Under the pieces are notes generated by a model that searched no databases, was not told the DNA's origin, and worked only from the letters and a program-made list of their open reading frames with translations. From Bosea sp. (in: a-proteobacteria) (GTDB lineage Bacteria > Pseudomonadota > Alphaproteobacteria > Rhizobiales > Beijerinckiaceae), in the NCBI RefSeq assembly GCF_023953965.1, contig NZ_JAMLIX010000002.1, positions 124,001 through 188,000 on the forward strand: a DNA stretch of 64,000 bases. The letters run 5' to 3'. A program made the translations under genes and the position numbers. Of the stretch, positions 7,781 through 16,662 are shown one piece after another. Position 1 is the stretch's first letter, and every line of letters starts with the position of its first letter.

Positions 7781-9604
7781 TTGCGTTTCCGTATGGCGAT
7801 CACGGCACTGAGGACACAGGCGGCGGCACTGGTGCATGCATCGGCGCAGCCGGACCCGGCGGAAAGGCAGCGCCACGAGCGTTTCATCCTGTCGCGGCTC
7901 GTCGCCGGCGGCGGGGTGCTCGGTCTCGCCCCGGCCTATCTGGCCTGGCGCGGCGCGCCCGGCGCCTGCGAGGCCGCCGTGATCGTGGCTGCGGCGCTCG
8001 CGATGCTCTCGGTCGCGCTGGTCTCGCGGACGGGCCGGCTCGGTACCGCGCATGCGCTGTCTTCCGCGGCGCTGTCCCTGTTCATCGTGGCGCTGGCGAG
8101 CGTGACCGGCGGGGTTACGTCCCCGCTGCTGCCGTGGCTGGCGATCGTGCCGGTCGAGGCGGCTCTCTTCGGCGCATCCGGCTTCACGCTGCGCGCCGGC
8201 TGGATCGCCGTGGCGGCGCTCGCCGCCGCCGTCGGGCTCGACGGCCTCAGCCTCTTCGCCGAGGCGGCGCCGCTTGCCGGCGCAGCGGTGCCGCTTCTTG
8301 CCGTCTCCGCGCTGGTCCAGGCGCTCGCCGCGACGGCGCTGCTGCTGCGCCGGCGCCGTGTCGAGGAGCGCGAGCAGCGCGCCTCCGATGCGCGCTCGCA
8401 GCTTCTGCTCGATCATGTCGGCGATCTCGTCACCTGGCACGACGCCGGTGGCGCGGTCGTCTTTGCCAATGCCGCGGCGCGCACGCTTGCCGGCGCGGAG
8501 CCGCGCGAATTGCTCGGGCGCGGCCTGTTCGAGCGCGTACACATCGCCGACCGGCCGCTCTTCCTCAAGGCGCTGAGCGATGCCGCCCATGGCGACGAGG
8601 GGGTGACGGTTTCGTTCCGCACGCTCTTCCTGCCGCCGGCCGAGGCCGAGGGCGAGGTTCGCCTGCCGGTTTCGCTATGGCTCGAGATGCAGGCCTGCCG
8701 GGTCGCGGGTGCTGCTTCCGCGGACGGCGCCGCCGTCGTCTGCGTGATGCGCGACGTGACCCAGCGCCGCGCCGCCGAGGAAGACCTGGAGCGCGGCCAT
8801 GCCGAGGCGCTGCGCGCCAACGACGTCAAGGGCCGCTTCCTGGCGACGGTGAGCCATGAGCTGCGCACGCCGCTCAACGCCATCATCGGCTTCTCCGAGA
8901 TGCTGAGCGCCGACGACAATGGCTGGCTCGATGCCGAGCGGCGCCTCGAATACGCCCGCATCATCCATGCCTCGGGCCATCATCTCCTCGATGTCGTGAA
9001 CACGCTGCTCGACATCTCGAAGATCGAGAGCGGGGCGATGACGATCGAGCGCGAGCCGCTCGATCTCGCCGCGCTCGCCCGCGATTGCTGCGCGCTGATG
9101 GCGCTGCGCGCCGAGACGGGCGGCATCGCGCTCGACTGCGTGGTCGGCCCGGCCCTGCCCGTGATCGAGGCCGACCGGCGCGCGTTGAAGCAGGTCGTGC
9201 TCAACCTGCTTTCCAATGCGATCAAGTTCACCCCCGCCGAGGGACGGGTGACGCTCGCCGTCGTGCGCGACGGCGACATGATCGACATCTCCGTCTCCGA
9301 CACCGGCGTCGGCATCGCCGCCGCCGACCTGCCCCGGCTGGGCGATCCGTTCTTCCAGGCCAAGGGCGCCTATGACCGCCCCCATGAGGGCACCGGGCTC
9401 GGCCTGTCCGTGGTGCGCGGGCTCGTCGGCCTGCATCGCGGCCGCCTGACGATCGAGAGCGCGCCGGGCGTCGGCACCCGCGTCTCGGTCCGGCTGCCGG
9501 TCGGCAGCACCGATGCCGCCGAGCCGCCGGCCAGGATCGCGACCTTCGCCCGCTCCCCGCGCCGGGGCCTCGAAACCAAAGAACCTTTCCGCCTGACCGC
9601 CTGA
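7781..9604 (+). CDS. DivJ-like membrane PAS sensor histidine kinase
   Basis: The 607-residue protein starts with a membrane domain of about six helices (about 35-200) containing SPLLPWLAIVPVEAALFG, a pattern I associate with DivJ-type kinases. A PAS domain follows (about 205-340, LLLDHVGDLVTWHD). The HisKA domain has SHELRTPLNAIIGFSEML with His about 359. The ATPase domain has an N-box (LNLLSNAIKF), DTGVGI and GTGLGLSVV. DivJ phosphorylates DivK in cell-cycle control; the match to DivJ rather than another PleC/DivJ-family kinase is inference. The start is uncertain: TTG 7781 has GAGAG upstream, ATG 7793 has no ribosome site. No receiver domain is attached. Confidence 0.75.
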   Translation: MRFRMAITALRTQAAALVHASAQPDPAERQRHERFILSRLVAGGGVLGLAPAYLAWRGAPGACEAAVIVAAALAMLSVALVSRTGRLGTAHALSSAALSLFIVALASVTGGVTSPLLPWLAIVPVEAALFGASGFTLRAGWIAVAALAAAVGLDGLSLFAEAAPLAGAAVPLLAVSALVQALAATALLLRRRRVEEREQRASDARSQLLLDHVGDLVTWHDAGGAVVFANAAARTLAGAEPRELLGRGLFERVHIADRPLFLKALSDAAHGDEGVTVSFRTLFLPPAEAEGEVRLPVSLWLEMQACRVAGAASADGAAVVCVMRDVTQRRAAEEDLERGHAEALRANDVKGRFLATVSHELRTPLNAIIGFSEMLSADDNGWLDAERRLEYARIIHASGHHLLDVVNTLLDISKIESGAMTIEREPLDLAALARDCCALMALRAETGGIALDCVVGPALPVIEADRRALKQVVLNLLSNAIKFTPAEGRVTLAVVRDGDMIDISVSDTGVGIAAADLPRLGDPFFQAKGAYDRPHEGTGLGLSVVRGLVGLHRGRLTIESAPGVGTRVSVRLPVGSTDAAEPPARIATFARSPRRGLETKEPFRLTA

Positions 9605-9619
9605 AGACGAGCTGACGCA

Positions 9620-10171
9620 ATGTCGATGACCATGGCCGCCCGCGCCCATTCCGGCGCTTCCCTGTCCGCGCCGGTGCGTCGCGCTCAAGCCTCGCGCCGC
9701 AAGACCTCCTGGTTCGGCCGGCTCGTGCGCCTCGCCGGGCGGCGGCCTGGCCGGGCGCTGGTGCTCGTCGCCTGCGGCGTCGTTTCGCTCGCCATCGTCG
9801 CCAATGCGCTGCTGTTCCAGAAGGCGCGCCATCCGGCTCCGATGCTCTCCGCCGCGCCCGTCTCGCAGCCCCGCGCCGCCACCGAGCGCCGGGCCGAGCC
9901 CGCGCCAGTGCCTGAGGCGCCGGCGGCGCAGCCGGTCAGGCCGCCGGCGCGGCCGAGCGATCTGACGCAGGCGCAGCCGGCCCGCGAGGCGCAGCCCCGG
10001 CCGCCGGCGCCGGTCGCGGCGCCCCGCGCCGCGCAGGCTCCGCGCGTCACGCCCGCCCCGGCGCGCGATCCGATCGCCGATCTGATCAATGGCGGCGAGA
10101 TCCGCCCGCCGGCCGACATCAGGGCCGCGAACCGCTCCGTGGCCGCGCCGCGCCGGACGGCGCTGAACTGA
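9620..10171 (+). CDS. Single-pass Pro/Ala-rich protein, possibly truncated peptidoglycan-binding protein
   Basis: The 183-residue protein has a basic N-terminus, one transmembrane helix (about 45-66, ALVLVACGVVSLAIVANALLF) and a long Pro/Ala-rich extracytoplasmic tail. The last 40 residues read ARDPIADLINGG, then SVAAPRRTALN and stop. Proteins at this locus in related bacteria, as I recall them, continue from a similar DPI..LI motif into a peptidoglycan-binding domain that begins near VAAVQRAL. Here the stop falls at that point, and DUF1491 follows after 16 bases, so the domain appears to be absent. This reading is from memory. Confidence 0.6.
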   Translation: MSMTMAARAHSGASLSAPVRRAQASRRKTSWFGRLVRLAGRRPGRALVLVACGVVSLAIVANALLFQKARHPAPMLSAAPVSQPRAATERRAEPAPVPEAPAAQPVRPPARPSDLTQAQPAREAQPRPPAPVAAPRAAQAPRVTPAPARDPIADLINGGEIRPPADIRAANRSVAAPRRTALN

Positions 10172-10187
10172 GCGGGCGGCGCCGGGC

Positions 10188-10523
10188 ATGGCGCGGCTGA
10201 CCAGCGATTTCTGGGTCTCCGCCTATCTGCGGCAGGCCGGGCGCGACGGCCTTGTCGCCGTGCTGCGCCGCCGCGGCGCGCGCGAGGCGGGCGCGATCTT
10301 CGTCAAGCTCGACCGGCTTGACGGCACCGCCGCGCTCTACGGCCCGGCACCGCAGGCGCTGGCCGAGGACGACGGCGAGCGCCGCTTCCAGCTCCTGCTC
10401 GATTCAGATCCGCTCGCGGTCGAGGACAAGGTCGCGCGCGAGCTGCGCTTCGACGGCGACCTCTGGCTCATCGAGATCGAGAACCGGGCGGGCGACCCGC
10501 GGCTTCCGCTGGTCGCGGGGTGA
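10188..10523 (+). CDS. DUF1491 family protein
   Basis: The 111-residue protein matches the small alphaproteobacterial DUF1491 family by its start (FWVSAYLRQ), the central AIFVKLDRLDGTAALYGPAPQ stretch, and an end rich in acidic residues with DGDLWLIEIE. The function is unknown. It lies 16 bases after the preceding anchored protein, with which it probably shares a transcript beginning at the DivJ-like kinase gene. A palindromic repeat lies 18 bases after its stop. Confidence 0.85.
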   Translation: MARLTSDFWVSAYLRQAGRDGLVAVLRRRGAREAGAIFVKLDRLDGTAALYGPAPQALAEDDGERRFQLLLDSDPLAVEDKVARELRFDGDLWLIEIENRAGDPRLPLVAG

Positions 10524-10541
10524 GGGCGCTATATCGCTGTC

Positions 10542-10579
10542 TTTCCGGGTTCTTCGCTGACGCGAAGCCCCGGAATGAC
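10542..10579. repeat. Short extragenic palindrome, family A copy 1
   Basis: The arms CCGGGTTCTTCGC and GCGAAGCCCCGG, ending in AATGAC, form an imperfect hairpin. Related copies lie at 17201-17237 and 26630-26671. All three follow the 3' end of a gene. Confidence 0.75.
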
Positions 10580-10592
10580 GAGGGGGCGGCTC

Positions 10593-11717
10593 TCAGCGCC
10601 GCGCGCCGAGCTTTCCGAGGATCTCCGACATCGCCGGTTGCGTCTCCGGCCGGGCGGCTCCGGCGCGTGAGGGGGTTCCGCTCGGGTCCATGGCGGGCTG
10701 GTGCTGGCCGCGCCGCTGCGGCGCCGAGGCGCTCGTGCCGGCGATCTGCATGGTCAGGCGCAGCGCGATCGCCGGCTTGACCGTGCGCATCAGGCTCACC
10801 AGCGCGAAGATGCGCTCGACCGAATGGGCCGTCTCGTCGCCGAGCCGGATCAGGAAGCGCGTCGCTTCCTCGACGCTCGCCCCGCTCGCCGTCAGGGCCA
10901 GCGCCGCAAGCTCCCGCGAAGCGTCGCGGGCCATGGCGTCGGCCAGCGTCGCGCCGCCGCCGAGATGCTCGGCGATGGCCGCGAAGGCGTCGTCGCGATC
11001 GCTGGCGGCGAGATCGAGCCAGCCGGCGAAGACCGGGCCGGTGAGGGCGGGACGCCGCTCGCTCGCGTGCAGCGCCTCGCGCGCCATCAGCGATTCGATG
11101 ATGGCGAGGCGCCGCTGCGCCCCCGCCTCGAGGAACAGCGGCGCGCGCTCGATATTGCTGAGGTCGTCGCGGGCGAGCAGGCCCGGCCGATAGGCCGGGT
11201 CGATCCGCGCGCGGGCGATCAGGCTCTCGACCGCGGCGCGCGGCAGCGGCGCGTCGCGGTTGGCGATCAGCAGCAGGTCGACCTCGCGATCGGCGCCCGA
11301 TACCAGCATGAGGACGGTGCGGGCGGTGAGATCGCCGCGCATCGAAAGCGCGGCGCGCGTCGGCTCGTCCCCGGTCTCGACGAGGCGCTCGAGCGCCGCC
11401 TCCGACAGGGGCATGCCGTGGCGGATCAGCTCCGCCGGCACGGCGCCGCCCTTCGCGGCGAGGCCGGCCAGGACGGAAGGGGGCGTATGCGGCCAGCCGG
11501 CGAGCTTGCGCGCCAGGATCATCGCCGTCGCCTCGTCGATGCCCGGCAAGAGCGCGCCGGCCATCTCGCCGAAGGCGGCGAGATCGTCGGGCGAGGGGTG
11601 CGGCGTCGACAGGAGGAGGTCCGTCTTGACCCTGAGCGAGATCGGGCTGAGGTCGAGCCCGCCTTCGCGCGCGAGGCGGGCGAGATCGGCGAGTTCCTGG
11701 GAAACGGATGCGGGCAT
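10593..11717 (-). CDS. DUF2336 domain protein
   Basis: The 374-residue protein is a helical-repeat protein of the DUF2336 family found in alphaproteobacteria. Visible patterns are repeated helix pairs with LARKLAGWPHTPPSVLAGLA, LSEAALERLVETGD and R.DLTARTVLMLV, resembling HEAT-like repeats. The C-terminal 40 residues are Pro/Arg-rich and probably disordered. The start at ATG 11717 (MPASVSQEL) is preferred over 11756, which adds an unlikely leader. No enzyme motif is seen. It is divergent from the small-protein/lipoprotein pair that follows. Confidence 0.85.
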   Translation of the reverse strand: MPASVSQELADLARLAREGGLDLSPISLRVKTDLLLSTPHPSPDDLAAFGEMAGALLPGIDEATAMILARKLAGWPHTPPSVLAGLAAKGGAVPAELIRHGMPLSEAALERLVETGDEPTRAALSMRGDLTARTVLMLVSGADREVDLLLIANRDAPLPRAAVESLIARARIDPAYRPGLLARDDLSNIERAPLFLEAGAQRRLAIIESLMAREALHASERRPALTGPVFAGWLDLAASDRDDAFAAIAEHLGGGATLADAMARDASRELAALALTASGASVEEATRFLIRLGDETAHSVERIFALVSLMRTVKPAIALRLTMQIAGTSASAPQRRGQHQPAMDPSGTPSRAGAARPETQPAMSEILGKLGARR

Positions 11718-11890
11718 GGCGGGCTCGAGGTGGAGAAACCGGCGGTGGAACAGCAATAATCCCCGTTCGTTAAGACCGCGTTAACCATGTCTGGCCCTGA
11801 TGGATTCGCGAGCGTCCGTGACTCGGGTAGCCGATCCACACCCTGCCGGTCCTCGCCCCGCAACTTAGGCGCCGGACAAGGAGGCGCATC

Positions 11891-12100
11891 ATGGCCGTCG
11901 TCATCCCCTTCGCGCCGCAGCGGCGCTCCAGGCCATCCCCGGGCGGCTCCTCTCCGCCGCGGACGGCTGAGATCCTGTTCTTCACCGGCGTGCGTTACGA
12001 GCGCGCGCCCGAGGCCCGGCCGCCGGCCTCGAAGCCTCCGGCCGCCGGGCAGGTCCGCAAGGCCGCGGCGCGCAGCCGCACCGGCCGGCAACCGGCGTGA
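11891..12100 (+). CDS. Small conserved-looking basic protein
   Basis: The 69-residue protein is preceded by a strong ribosome site (AAGGAGG) six bases before the ATG. Its core AEILFFTGVRYER is surrounded by Pro/Arg-rich sequence. I recall similar small proteins in Hyphomicrobiales but know no function. Its TGA overlaps a GTG start of the next gene (GTGA), so the two are probably translated together. Confidence 0.65.
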   Translation: MAVVIPFAPQRRSRPSPGGSSPPRTAEILFFTGVRYERAPEARPPASKPPAAGQVRKAAARSRTGRQPA

Positions 12101-12849
12101 GGCCGCCGCTGGCCGGCCTGCTGGCGGGCGCCCTCGTCTCGGCCTGCAGCGCGGCCACCACCGGCGATCTCGGCCGCCCGCGCCCGAACCTCTGGTCCGA
12201 GCTCGTCGCGCCCGAGGCGGGCTTCTGGTCCGCGACGATGCGCGGCGAAGCGGCGTCCTATTTCCGCCTGACCGACGACGAGGAGCGGCTGCGCGACCGC
12301 GCCTGGCGCTTCGTCATGCCAAGCCATGAGCGCAGCGTCTTCGAGGGCGAGGTCTCCAATCTCGCTCATCAGCGCATCCTGCCGGTGGTCTACCAGTCGA
12401 CCGACGTCTCGGATTATTTCCGGGCGCTGACCTCCGGCTCCTTCGCCTCCCAGGCGTCGCGTTACAACCGGCTGGCGGAGGACGCCAATGCCGACCGCCT
12501 GCTGATCGGCCCGTTCCGCGCCGATGCGGGGCGGGTGGTGAGCATGGACCGGGTGCGCATGCGCACGGCGGAGCTCTCGCCCGATGTCCCGGCGGAAAAG
12601 CGGGGGCCGGCCGAGGCGCGCGTCGTCGAGAACGAGGGGCTGATCTTCTGGGTCTGCGAGCGCCTCGATTTCCGCATCCGCAGCTATCGTCACGCGCTCG
12701 CCAATCTCGTCGTCGCGATGCCCTCGCGCGAGGCGGTGAAGGCGGAGCGCGCGATCATGGCGCTGGAGATGGAAGCACGGCCACTCTGCCAGATGCCGCT
12801 CAACGGCGCCTTCGGCGAAGGCAAGCGGCCGGTCGTCTACAAAGGCTAG
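12097..12849 (+). CDS. Putative lipoprotein, unknown function
   Basis: The 250-residue protein starts at GTG 12097, coupled to the preceding small gene. The N-terminus RPPLAGLLAGALVSAC is a lipoprotein signal with Cys about 17. The mature part has no family I can name; visible patterns are FWSATMRGEAASYFRLTDDEERLRDRA, then VVYQSTDVSDYFRAL and SRYNRLAEDANADR. It is presumably anchored in the envelope. Its TAG stop at 12847-12849 coincides with the left edge of a palindromic element. Confidence 0.75.
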   Translation: MRPPLAGLLAGALVSACSAATTGDLGRPRPNLWSELVAPEAGFWSATMRGEAASYFRLTDDEERLRDRAWRFVMPSHERSVFEGEVSNLAHQRILPVVYQSTDVSDYFRALTSGSFASQASRYNRLAEDANADRLLIGPFRADAGRVVSMDRVRMRTAELSPDVPAEKRGPAEARVVENEGLIFWVCERLDFRIRSYRHALANLVVAMPSREAVKAERAIMALEMEARPLCQMPLNGAFGEGKRPVVYKG

Positions 12850-12950
12850 AGCATTTTCGAGCGAAGTGGGTACCGGTTCGCGTGAAGAAAATGCGACAAA
12901 ACAAAAGCTTAGAGCATTTTCGCGGTTCGGAGAAACGTGGAAATGCTCTA
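12847..12950 (+). repeat. Composite extragenic palindromic element, family B copy 2
   Basis: Hairpin one (12847-12894) runs from TAGAGCATTTTC to GAAAATGC. Hairpin two (12910-12950) has perfect 10-bp ends TAGAGCATTT and AAATGCTCTA. A linker with AACAAAA joins them. The order and sequence match the inverted copy at 2333-2433. It lies between convergent genes and its first three bases are the stop codon of the upstream lipoprotein gene. Confidence 0.8.
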
Positions 12951-12952
12951 GC

Positions 12953-13555
12953 TCAATCCGCCGGCCCGCAGGCGACGCCGGTCGCGAGTGCCTCCGCATC
13001 GGCCCGGTCGGAGGGAAGGCGCGTGAGCACGCGCGCCACGATCAGCCCCCGCCCGGTGTCGGAGACGACGCGCAGTTCCCGGCTGGTCTCTCCCTCCTCG
13101 TCGGCGGCGATGCGCTCGTCGCGCTGGTCTTCGGTCATCACCAGGAATTCGAGCCTGCCGCGGATCGCGGCGCGGTCGGTGATGGCGTAGAGCACGCCGC
13201 CGCCCTGCCGGTGCAGCGTCAGCCCCAGCGGCAGCGTGCCGGTCAGGGCGACGACCCTGACCGGGCCGGCCGAGAGATCGTAGCCGCAGACGGCGGTGAC
13301 GATATCGGGGTCGGCCTCGCGCAGCGCCGGCAGGCCGGGGGCGGCAAGCGCCTCGGCATGCCCCTCGCCGCCGAGCTCGCGATAGGCGTTGGCGGCGTCG
13401 TTCCGGGACAGGGCGGGGATCGCCAGGATCGTGACGATATGCACGATCCCCGCGAGCATCAGCCCGGCCAGCGTCGTCATCGCGAAGCGCGCGAAACCGG
13501 CGCCGAGCCGCGCCCGCCAGCCGGCAAGCGGTGGGCTATGGCTGACCGCGCTCAT
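12953..13555 (-). CDS. DUF1254 domain membrane protein
   Basis: The 200-residue protein has an N-terminal transmembrane helix (about 27-48, TTLAGLMLAGIVHIVTILAIPAL). An extracytoplasmic domain follows with the DUF1254-like pattern DPDIVTAVCGYDLSAGPVRV, then LYAITDRAAIRGRLEFLV. Function is unknown. The ATG at 13555 overlaps the stop of the DUF1214 gene (ATGA), so the two form a coupled pair, as is common for these two domains. The same frame stays open far upstream on Arg-rich non-conserved sequence, which I reject. Confidence 0.8.
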   Translation of the reverse strand: MSAVSHSPPLAGWRARLGAGFARFAMTTLAGLMLAGIVHIVTILAIPALSRNDAANAYRELGGEGHAEALAAPGLPALREADPDIVTAVCGYDLSAGPVRVVALTGTLPLGLTLHRQGGGVLYAITDRAAIRGRLEFLVMTEDQRDERIAADEEGETSRELRVVSDTGRGLIVARVLTRLPSDRADAEALATGVACGPAD

Positions 13556-14127
13556 CGGCAATCGAGACGCGCGATGCGCGGCAGGTTGGCGGCCCGCGTC
13601 TCGCCGGTCTGGCTCGAGATCGGCGTGTCGTAGAGCCGCAGGCGGATCTGGAAGCGCCCGCTCGCCGGCAGGGGCAGCCAGTTGCCGGCCTCCGGCGTGG
13701 CGGAGGCGACGATGGCAAGCCCGCCATCCTCCGGGCGCACGATCTCCGCATCGGTGAAGCCCGTGCGCTCCAGCGGCAGCCGGAACGGCAGGCCCTCGGC
13801 GTCGGTGATGCCGATCGTCCAGCCGCGCGTCGTCGGCGTCGCGCCGGAGAGCCGGTAGCGGCAGCGCCCGTCCAGCGCCCGGCCCGCGTCGTCGCGCTCG
13901 GCGATCAGCTCCAGCCCCTCGCCGGAGCCGAGCGGCAGATGCACGCCGCGGGCGAGATAGGCGCGCATGTAAGGGTCGACCGCGCGGCTGCCGCTGCGCG
14001 GCCAGGCCGTCCAGGCGCCGACCTCGACGCGGCCGATCGCCGGGCGCCCGGCGACCGCCCAATGCGCCGAGCCGAGGCCGAGGCCGGCGCCGAGCGCGAG
14101 GATATAGGCGAGGTCGAGAATCCGCAC
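13552..14127 (-). CDS. DUF1214 domain membrane protein
   Basis: The 191-residue protein begins with a transmembrane helix (LDLAYILALGAGLGLGSAHWAV) and an exported domain. The patterns GAWTAWPRSGS..DPYMRAYLARGVHLPLG and TTRGWTIGITDAEG match DUF1214 proteins. The domain often occurs fused or paired with DUF1254, as here. Function is unknown; an envelope role is likely from topology. It lies 57 bases downstream of the penicillin-binding protein gene on the same strand and could share its transcript. Confidence 0.85.
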   Translation of the reverse strand: MRILDLAYILALGAGLGLGSAHWAVAGRPAIGRVEVGAWTAWPRSGSRAVDPYMRAYLARGVHLPLGSGEGLELIAERDDAGRALDGRCRYRLSGATPTTRGWTIGITDAEGLPFRLPLERTGFTDAEIVRPEDGGLAIVASATPEAGNWLPLPASGRFQIRLRLYDTPISSQTGETRAANLPRIARLDCR

Positions 14128-14184
14128 GCTACCCTGCCGCTGGGAGAATTCCGGCGCGGAGTTGACCCGCCGGCCCGGCCGCCG

Positions 14185-16422
14185 TCAACCGTCCGTGCCG
14201 CGGCGCAGACGGGGCTCAGCCCCCGATATCTCGCGGATGCCGACCTGCACCGGGCGGCCGACGGCGCGCCTGGGCTCGACGGAGCGGAACATCGCGCCCA
14301 CGGTCGAGAGCACCTCGAAGGACTGGCGCGGCATATGGCCGGCGCCCGGCCCGGCGGCAGGGCCTGCCGCCGCGGGCGCGCTGCCGGCCCTGGCGACCGC
14401 CACGCCCTTCGGCTCGGGAACCGGCACGCCCGGGATCGGCTTCAGCTCCAGCCCCTGATGGGCGAACTGCATGATCTCCTTCCAGGTCATCGCCGGCAGC
14501 GAGCCACCGGTCATGTTCGCGGTCTCGGCCGAGTTGTCGTTGCCGAACCAGACGGCGCCGACGAGGTTGCCGGAATAGCCGACATACCAGGCGTCCTTGT
14601 AGCCGTTGGTGGTGCCGGTCTTGCCGGCGGTGACGACGCCGTCGAGCGCGGCGCGGCGCGCCGTGCCCTCGGTCGGCACCTTGGAGAGCATGAAGTTCAT
14701 GTCCTGCGCGACCTGCGTGCTCAGCACCTGCCGGGGCTCGGGTTCGTCGCGGTCGTGGCGGTAGATCGTCTCGCCCTGCGAATTGGCGATCTCGATCGCC
14801 GCATAGGGCTTCGCCCGCCGCCCGCCATTGGCGAGCACGGCGTAGCCCGCCGCCATGTCGATCACCGTGACCTCGCCCGCGCCGATCGGCAGCGAGACGG
14901 TGTCGGTCAAGGGCGTCGTCAGGCCCATGGCATGGGCCGTCTCGACGATTTTCTTGCGGCCGATCGCGGCGGCGCGCGCCTCATGCGTCTCGCCGGTCGC
15001 CTTGCCGATGGCGATCGACATCTGCACGGGGATCGTGTTGATCGACTTCGCCAGCGCGACGGTCAGCGGCATCGAGCCCGAGAACGAGCCGCCATAGTTC
15101 TTCGGGCACCAGTTGCCGATGCAGACCGGCCGGTCGGTGACGATCGTGTTCGGCTTGTAGAGCCCGGCCGAGAGCGCGGCGGCATAGACGAAGGGCTTGA
15201 ATGAGGAGCCCGGCTGGCGCAGGCCCGCCGTCGCGCGGTTGAACTGGCTCGCGCCATAGTCGCGCCCGCCGACGATGGCGCGCACCGCCCCGTCGGGATC
15301 GAGGATCGCTGTCGCCGCCTGCTTCACCCGGTAGGCCGGGCCGTGCTGGCGCAGGATCGTCTCGATCGCCTCGTCGGCGCGCGCCTGGATCGCGGAATCA
15401 TGCGGCGTCTTCACCGTCAGCACCCGGTCGGGCCCGAGCTTGCCTTCGGCCGCGAGCTCCTTCACCGCGTCGAAGGCCCAGTCGAGATAATAGTCGGGGC
15501 TGGCGTCGCGCTTGCGGTCGATCGGCGTCGCCGGGTTGCGCTTGGCGCTGTCGACCTGGCCGGCCGTCATGAAGCCGGCATCGACCATGGCGTTGAGCAC
15601 GTCGTTGGCGCGCGCACGCGCGGCCGGCAGGTTGACATGGGGAGCGTATTTCGTCGGCGCCTTGAACAGCCCGGCGAGCATGGCCGCCTCCGCGAGCGAG
15701 ACGTCCCTCACCGACTTGCCGAAATAATACTCCGCCGCCGCCGCCGCGCCGAAGGTGCCGCCGCCCATATAGGCGCGGTCGAGATAGAGCTTGAGGATCT
15801 CGTTCTTGCTGAGCCGCGCTTCGAGCCACAGCGCCAGGAAGGCTTCCTTGATCTTGCGGTCGAGCGAGCGCTCGTTGTTGAGGAACAGGTTCTTGGCGAG
15901 CTGCTGGGTCAGCGACGAGCCGCCCTGGACGACGCCGGAGGCGCGCGCATTGACCGTGACCGCCCGCAAGGTGCCGATCAGGTCGATGCCGAAATGGTCG
16001 TAGAAGCGGCGGTCCTCGGTGGCGAGCACGGCCTTGAGCAGATGGTCCGGCATCTCCTCGAGCTTCAGGGAGTCGTCGTGCCGGGCGCCGCGATGGCCGA
16101 TCGGCGTGCCGTAGCGGTCGAGGAAGGTGACGGCGAGGACCTGGTTCCTCAGCGCCTCCTCGTTGCCGATCTGGAAGGCCGGCAGCGCCAGCATCAGCAT
16201 GACGAGGGCGCCGACGATGCCGATGTTCAGCCCCTCGCTGGCGAATTCGGCGGCGACGCGCTTAGCCCCGGTGACGGTCAGCCGGTCGGCTGCGCTGCGG
16301 ATGCGTTCATGGATCTCGCCGGCCCGGCGCCCGGCGTTCCACAGGCCGGCGTCCAGCCGTGAATCGGCGGCGAGCGCGAAGCGCTTCAGCCGCGTTCTCC
16401 AGCCTGCCTTCCTGAACTCCAT
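14185..16422 (-). CDS. Class A penicillin-binding protein, PBP1 family
   Basis: The 745-residue bifunctional enzyme polymerises and cross-links peptidoglycan in the periplasm. After a cytoplasmic tail and one membrane helix (about 66-84) comes the GT51 glycosyltransferase with Glu136 in ATEDRRFYDHFGID, then GGSSLTQQLAKN and EILKLYLDRAYMGGG. The transpeptidase has the three motifs GSSFKP (Ser about 408), KSINT and GKTGTT (about 601). The Ala/Pro-rich end (about 690-745) is probably disordered. No MrcA-type OB-like insert is obvious, so it is closer to the compact PBP1 group. It is divergent from the YcgN-like gene. Confidence 0.93.
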   Translation of the reverse strand: MEFRKAGWRTRLKRFALAADSRLDAGLWNAGRRAGEIHERIRSAADRLTVTGAKRVAAEFASEGLNIGIVGALVMLMLALPAFQIGNEEALRNQVLAVTFLDRYGTPIGHRGARHDDSLKLEEMPDHLLKAVLATEDRRFYDHFGIDLIGTLRAVTVNARASGVVQGGSSLTQQLAKNLFLNNERSLDRKIKEAFLALWLEARLSKNEILKLYLDRAYMGGGTFGAAAAAEYYFGKSVRDVSLAEAAMLAGLFKAPTKYAPHVNLPAARARANDVLNAMVDAGFMTAGQVDSAKRNPATPIDRKRDASPDYYLDWAFDAVKELAAEGKLGPDRVLTVKTPHDSAIQARADEAIETILRQHGPAYRVKQAATAILDPDGAVRAIVGGRDYGASQFNRATAGLRQPGSSFKPFVYAAALSAGLYKPNTIVTDRPVCIGNWCPKNYGGSFSGSMPLTVALAKSINTIPVQMSIAIGKATGETHEARAAAIGRKKIVETAHAMGLTTPLTDTVSLPIGAGEVTVIDMAAGYAVLANGGRRAKPYAAIEIANSQGETIYRHDRDEPEPRQVLSTQVAQDMNFMLSKVPTEGTARRAALDGVVTAGKTGTTNGYKDAWYVGYSGNLVGAVWFGNDNSAETANMTGGSLPAMTWKEIMQFAHQGLELKPIPGVPVPEPKGVAVARAGSAPAAAGPAAGPGAGHMPRQSFEVLSTVGAMFRSVEPRRAVGRPVQVGIREISGAEPRLRRGTDG

Positions 16423-16662
16423 GGCCTTATCCAGGCTTTCCCGAACGGCCCCCGGCCCAACTCCTGCCGCGCCGGGGCCGTCTTGGCAACAGCAGAGCGC
16501 CCGATAAAGGACACATAGTGGCGTTCCCCGTCCCGATAAGGGGCGGCAGGGGGAATGTCACGGGCGGGGAGCAGGAAATGTGCCGGAGCGGCCGTGCCAT
16601 CCCGGCACATGAGACGGGGCAGGGGCCTTCCATCTTGCCGCCGCGGGGCGCATAAGGCCGCC

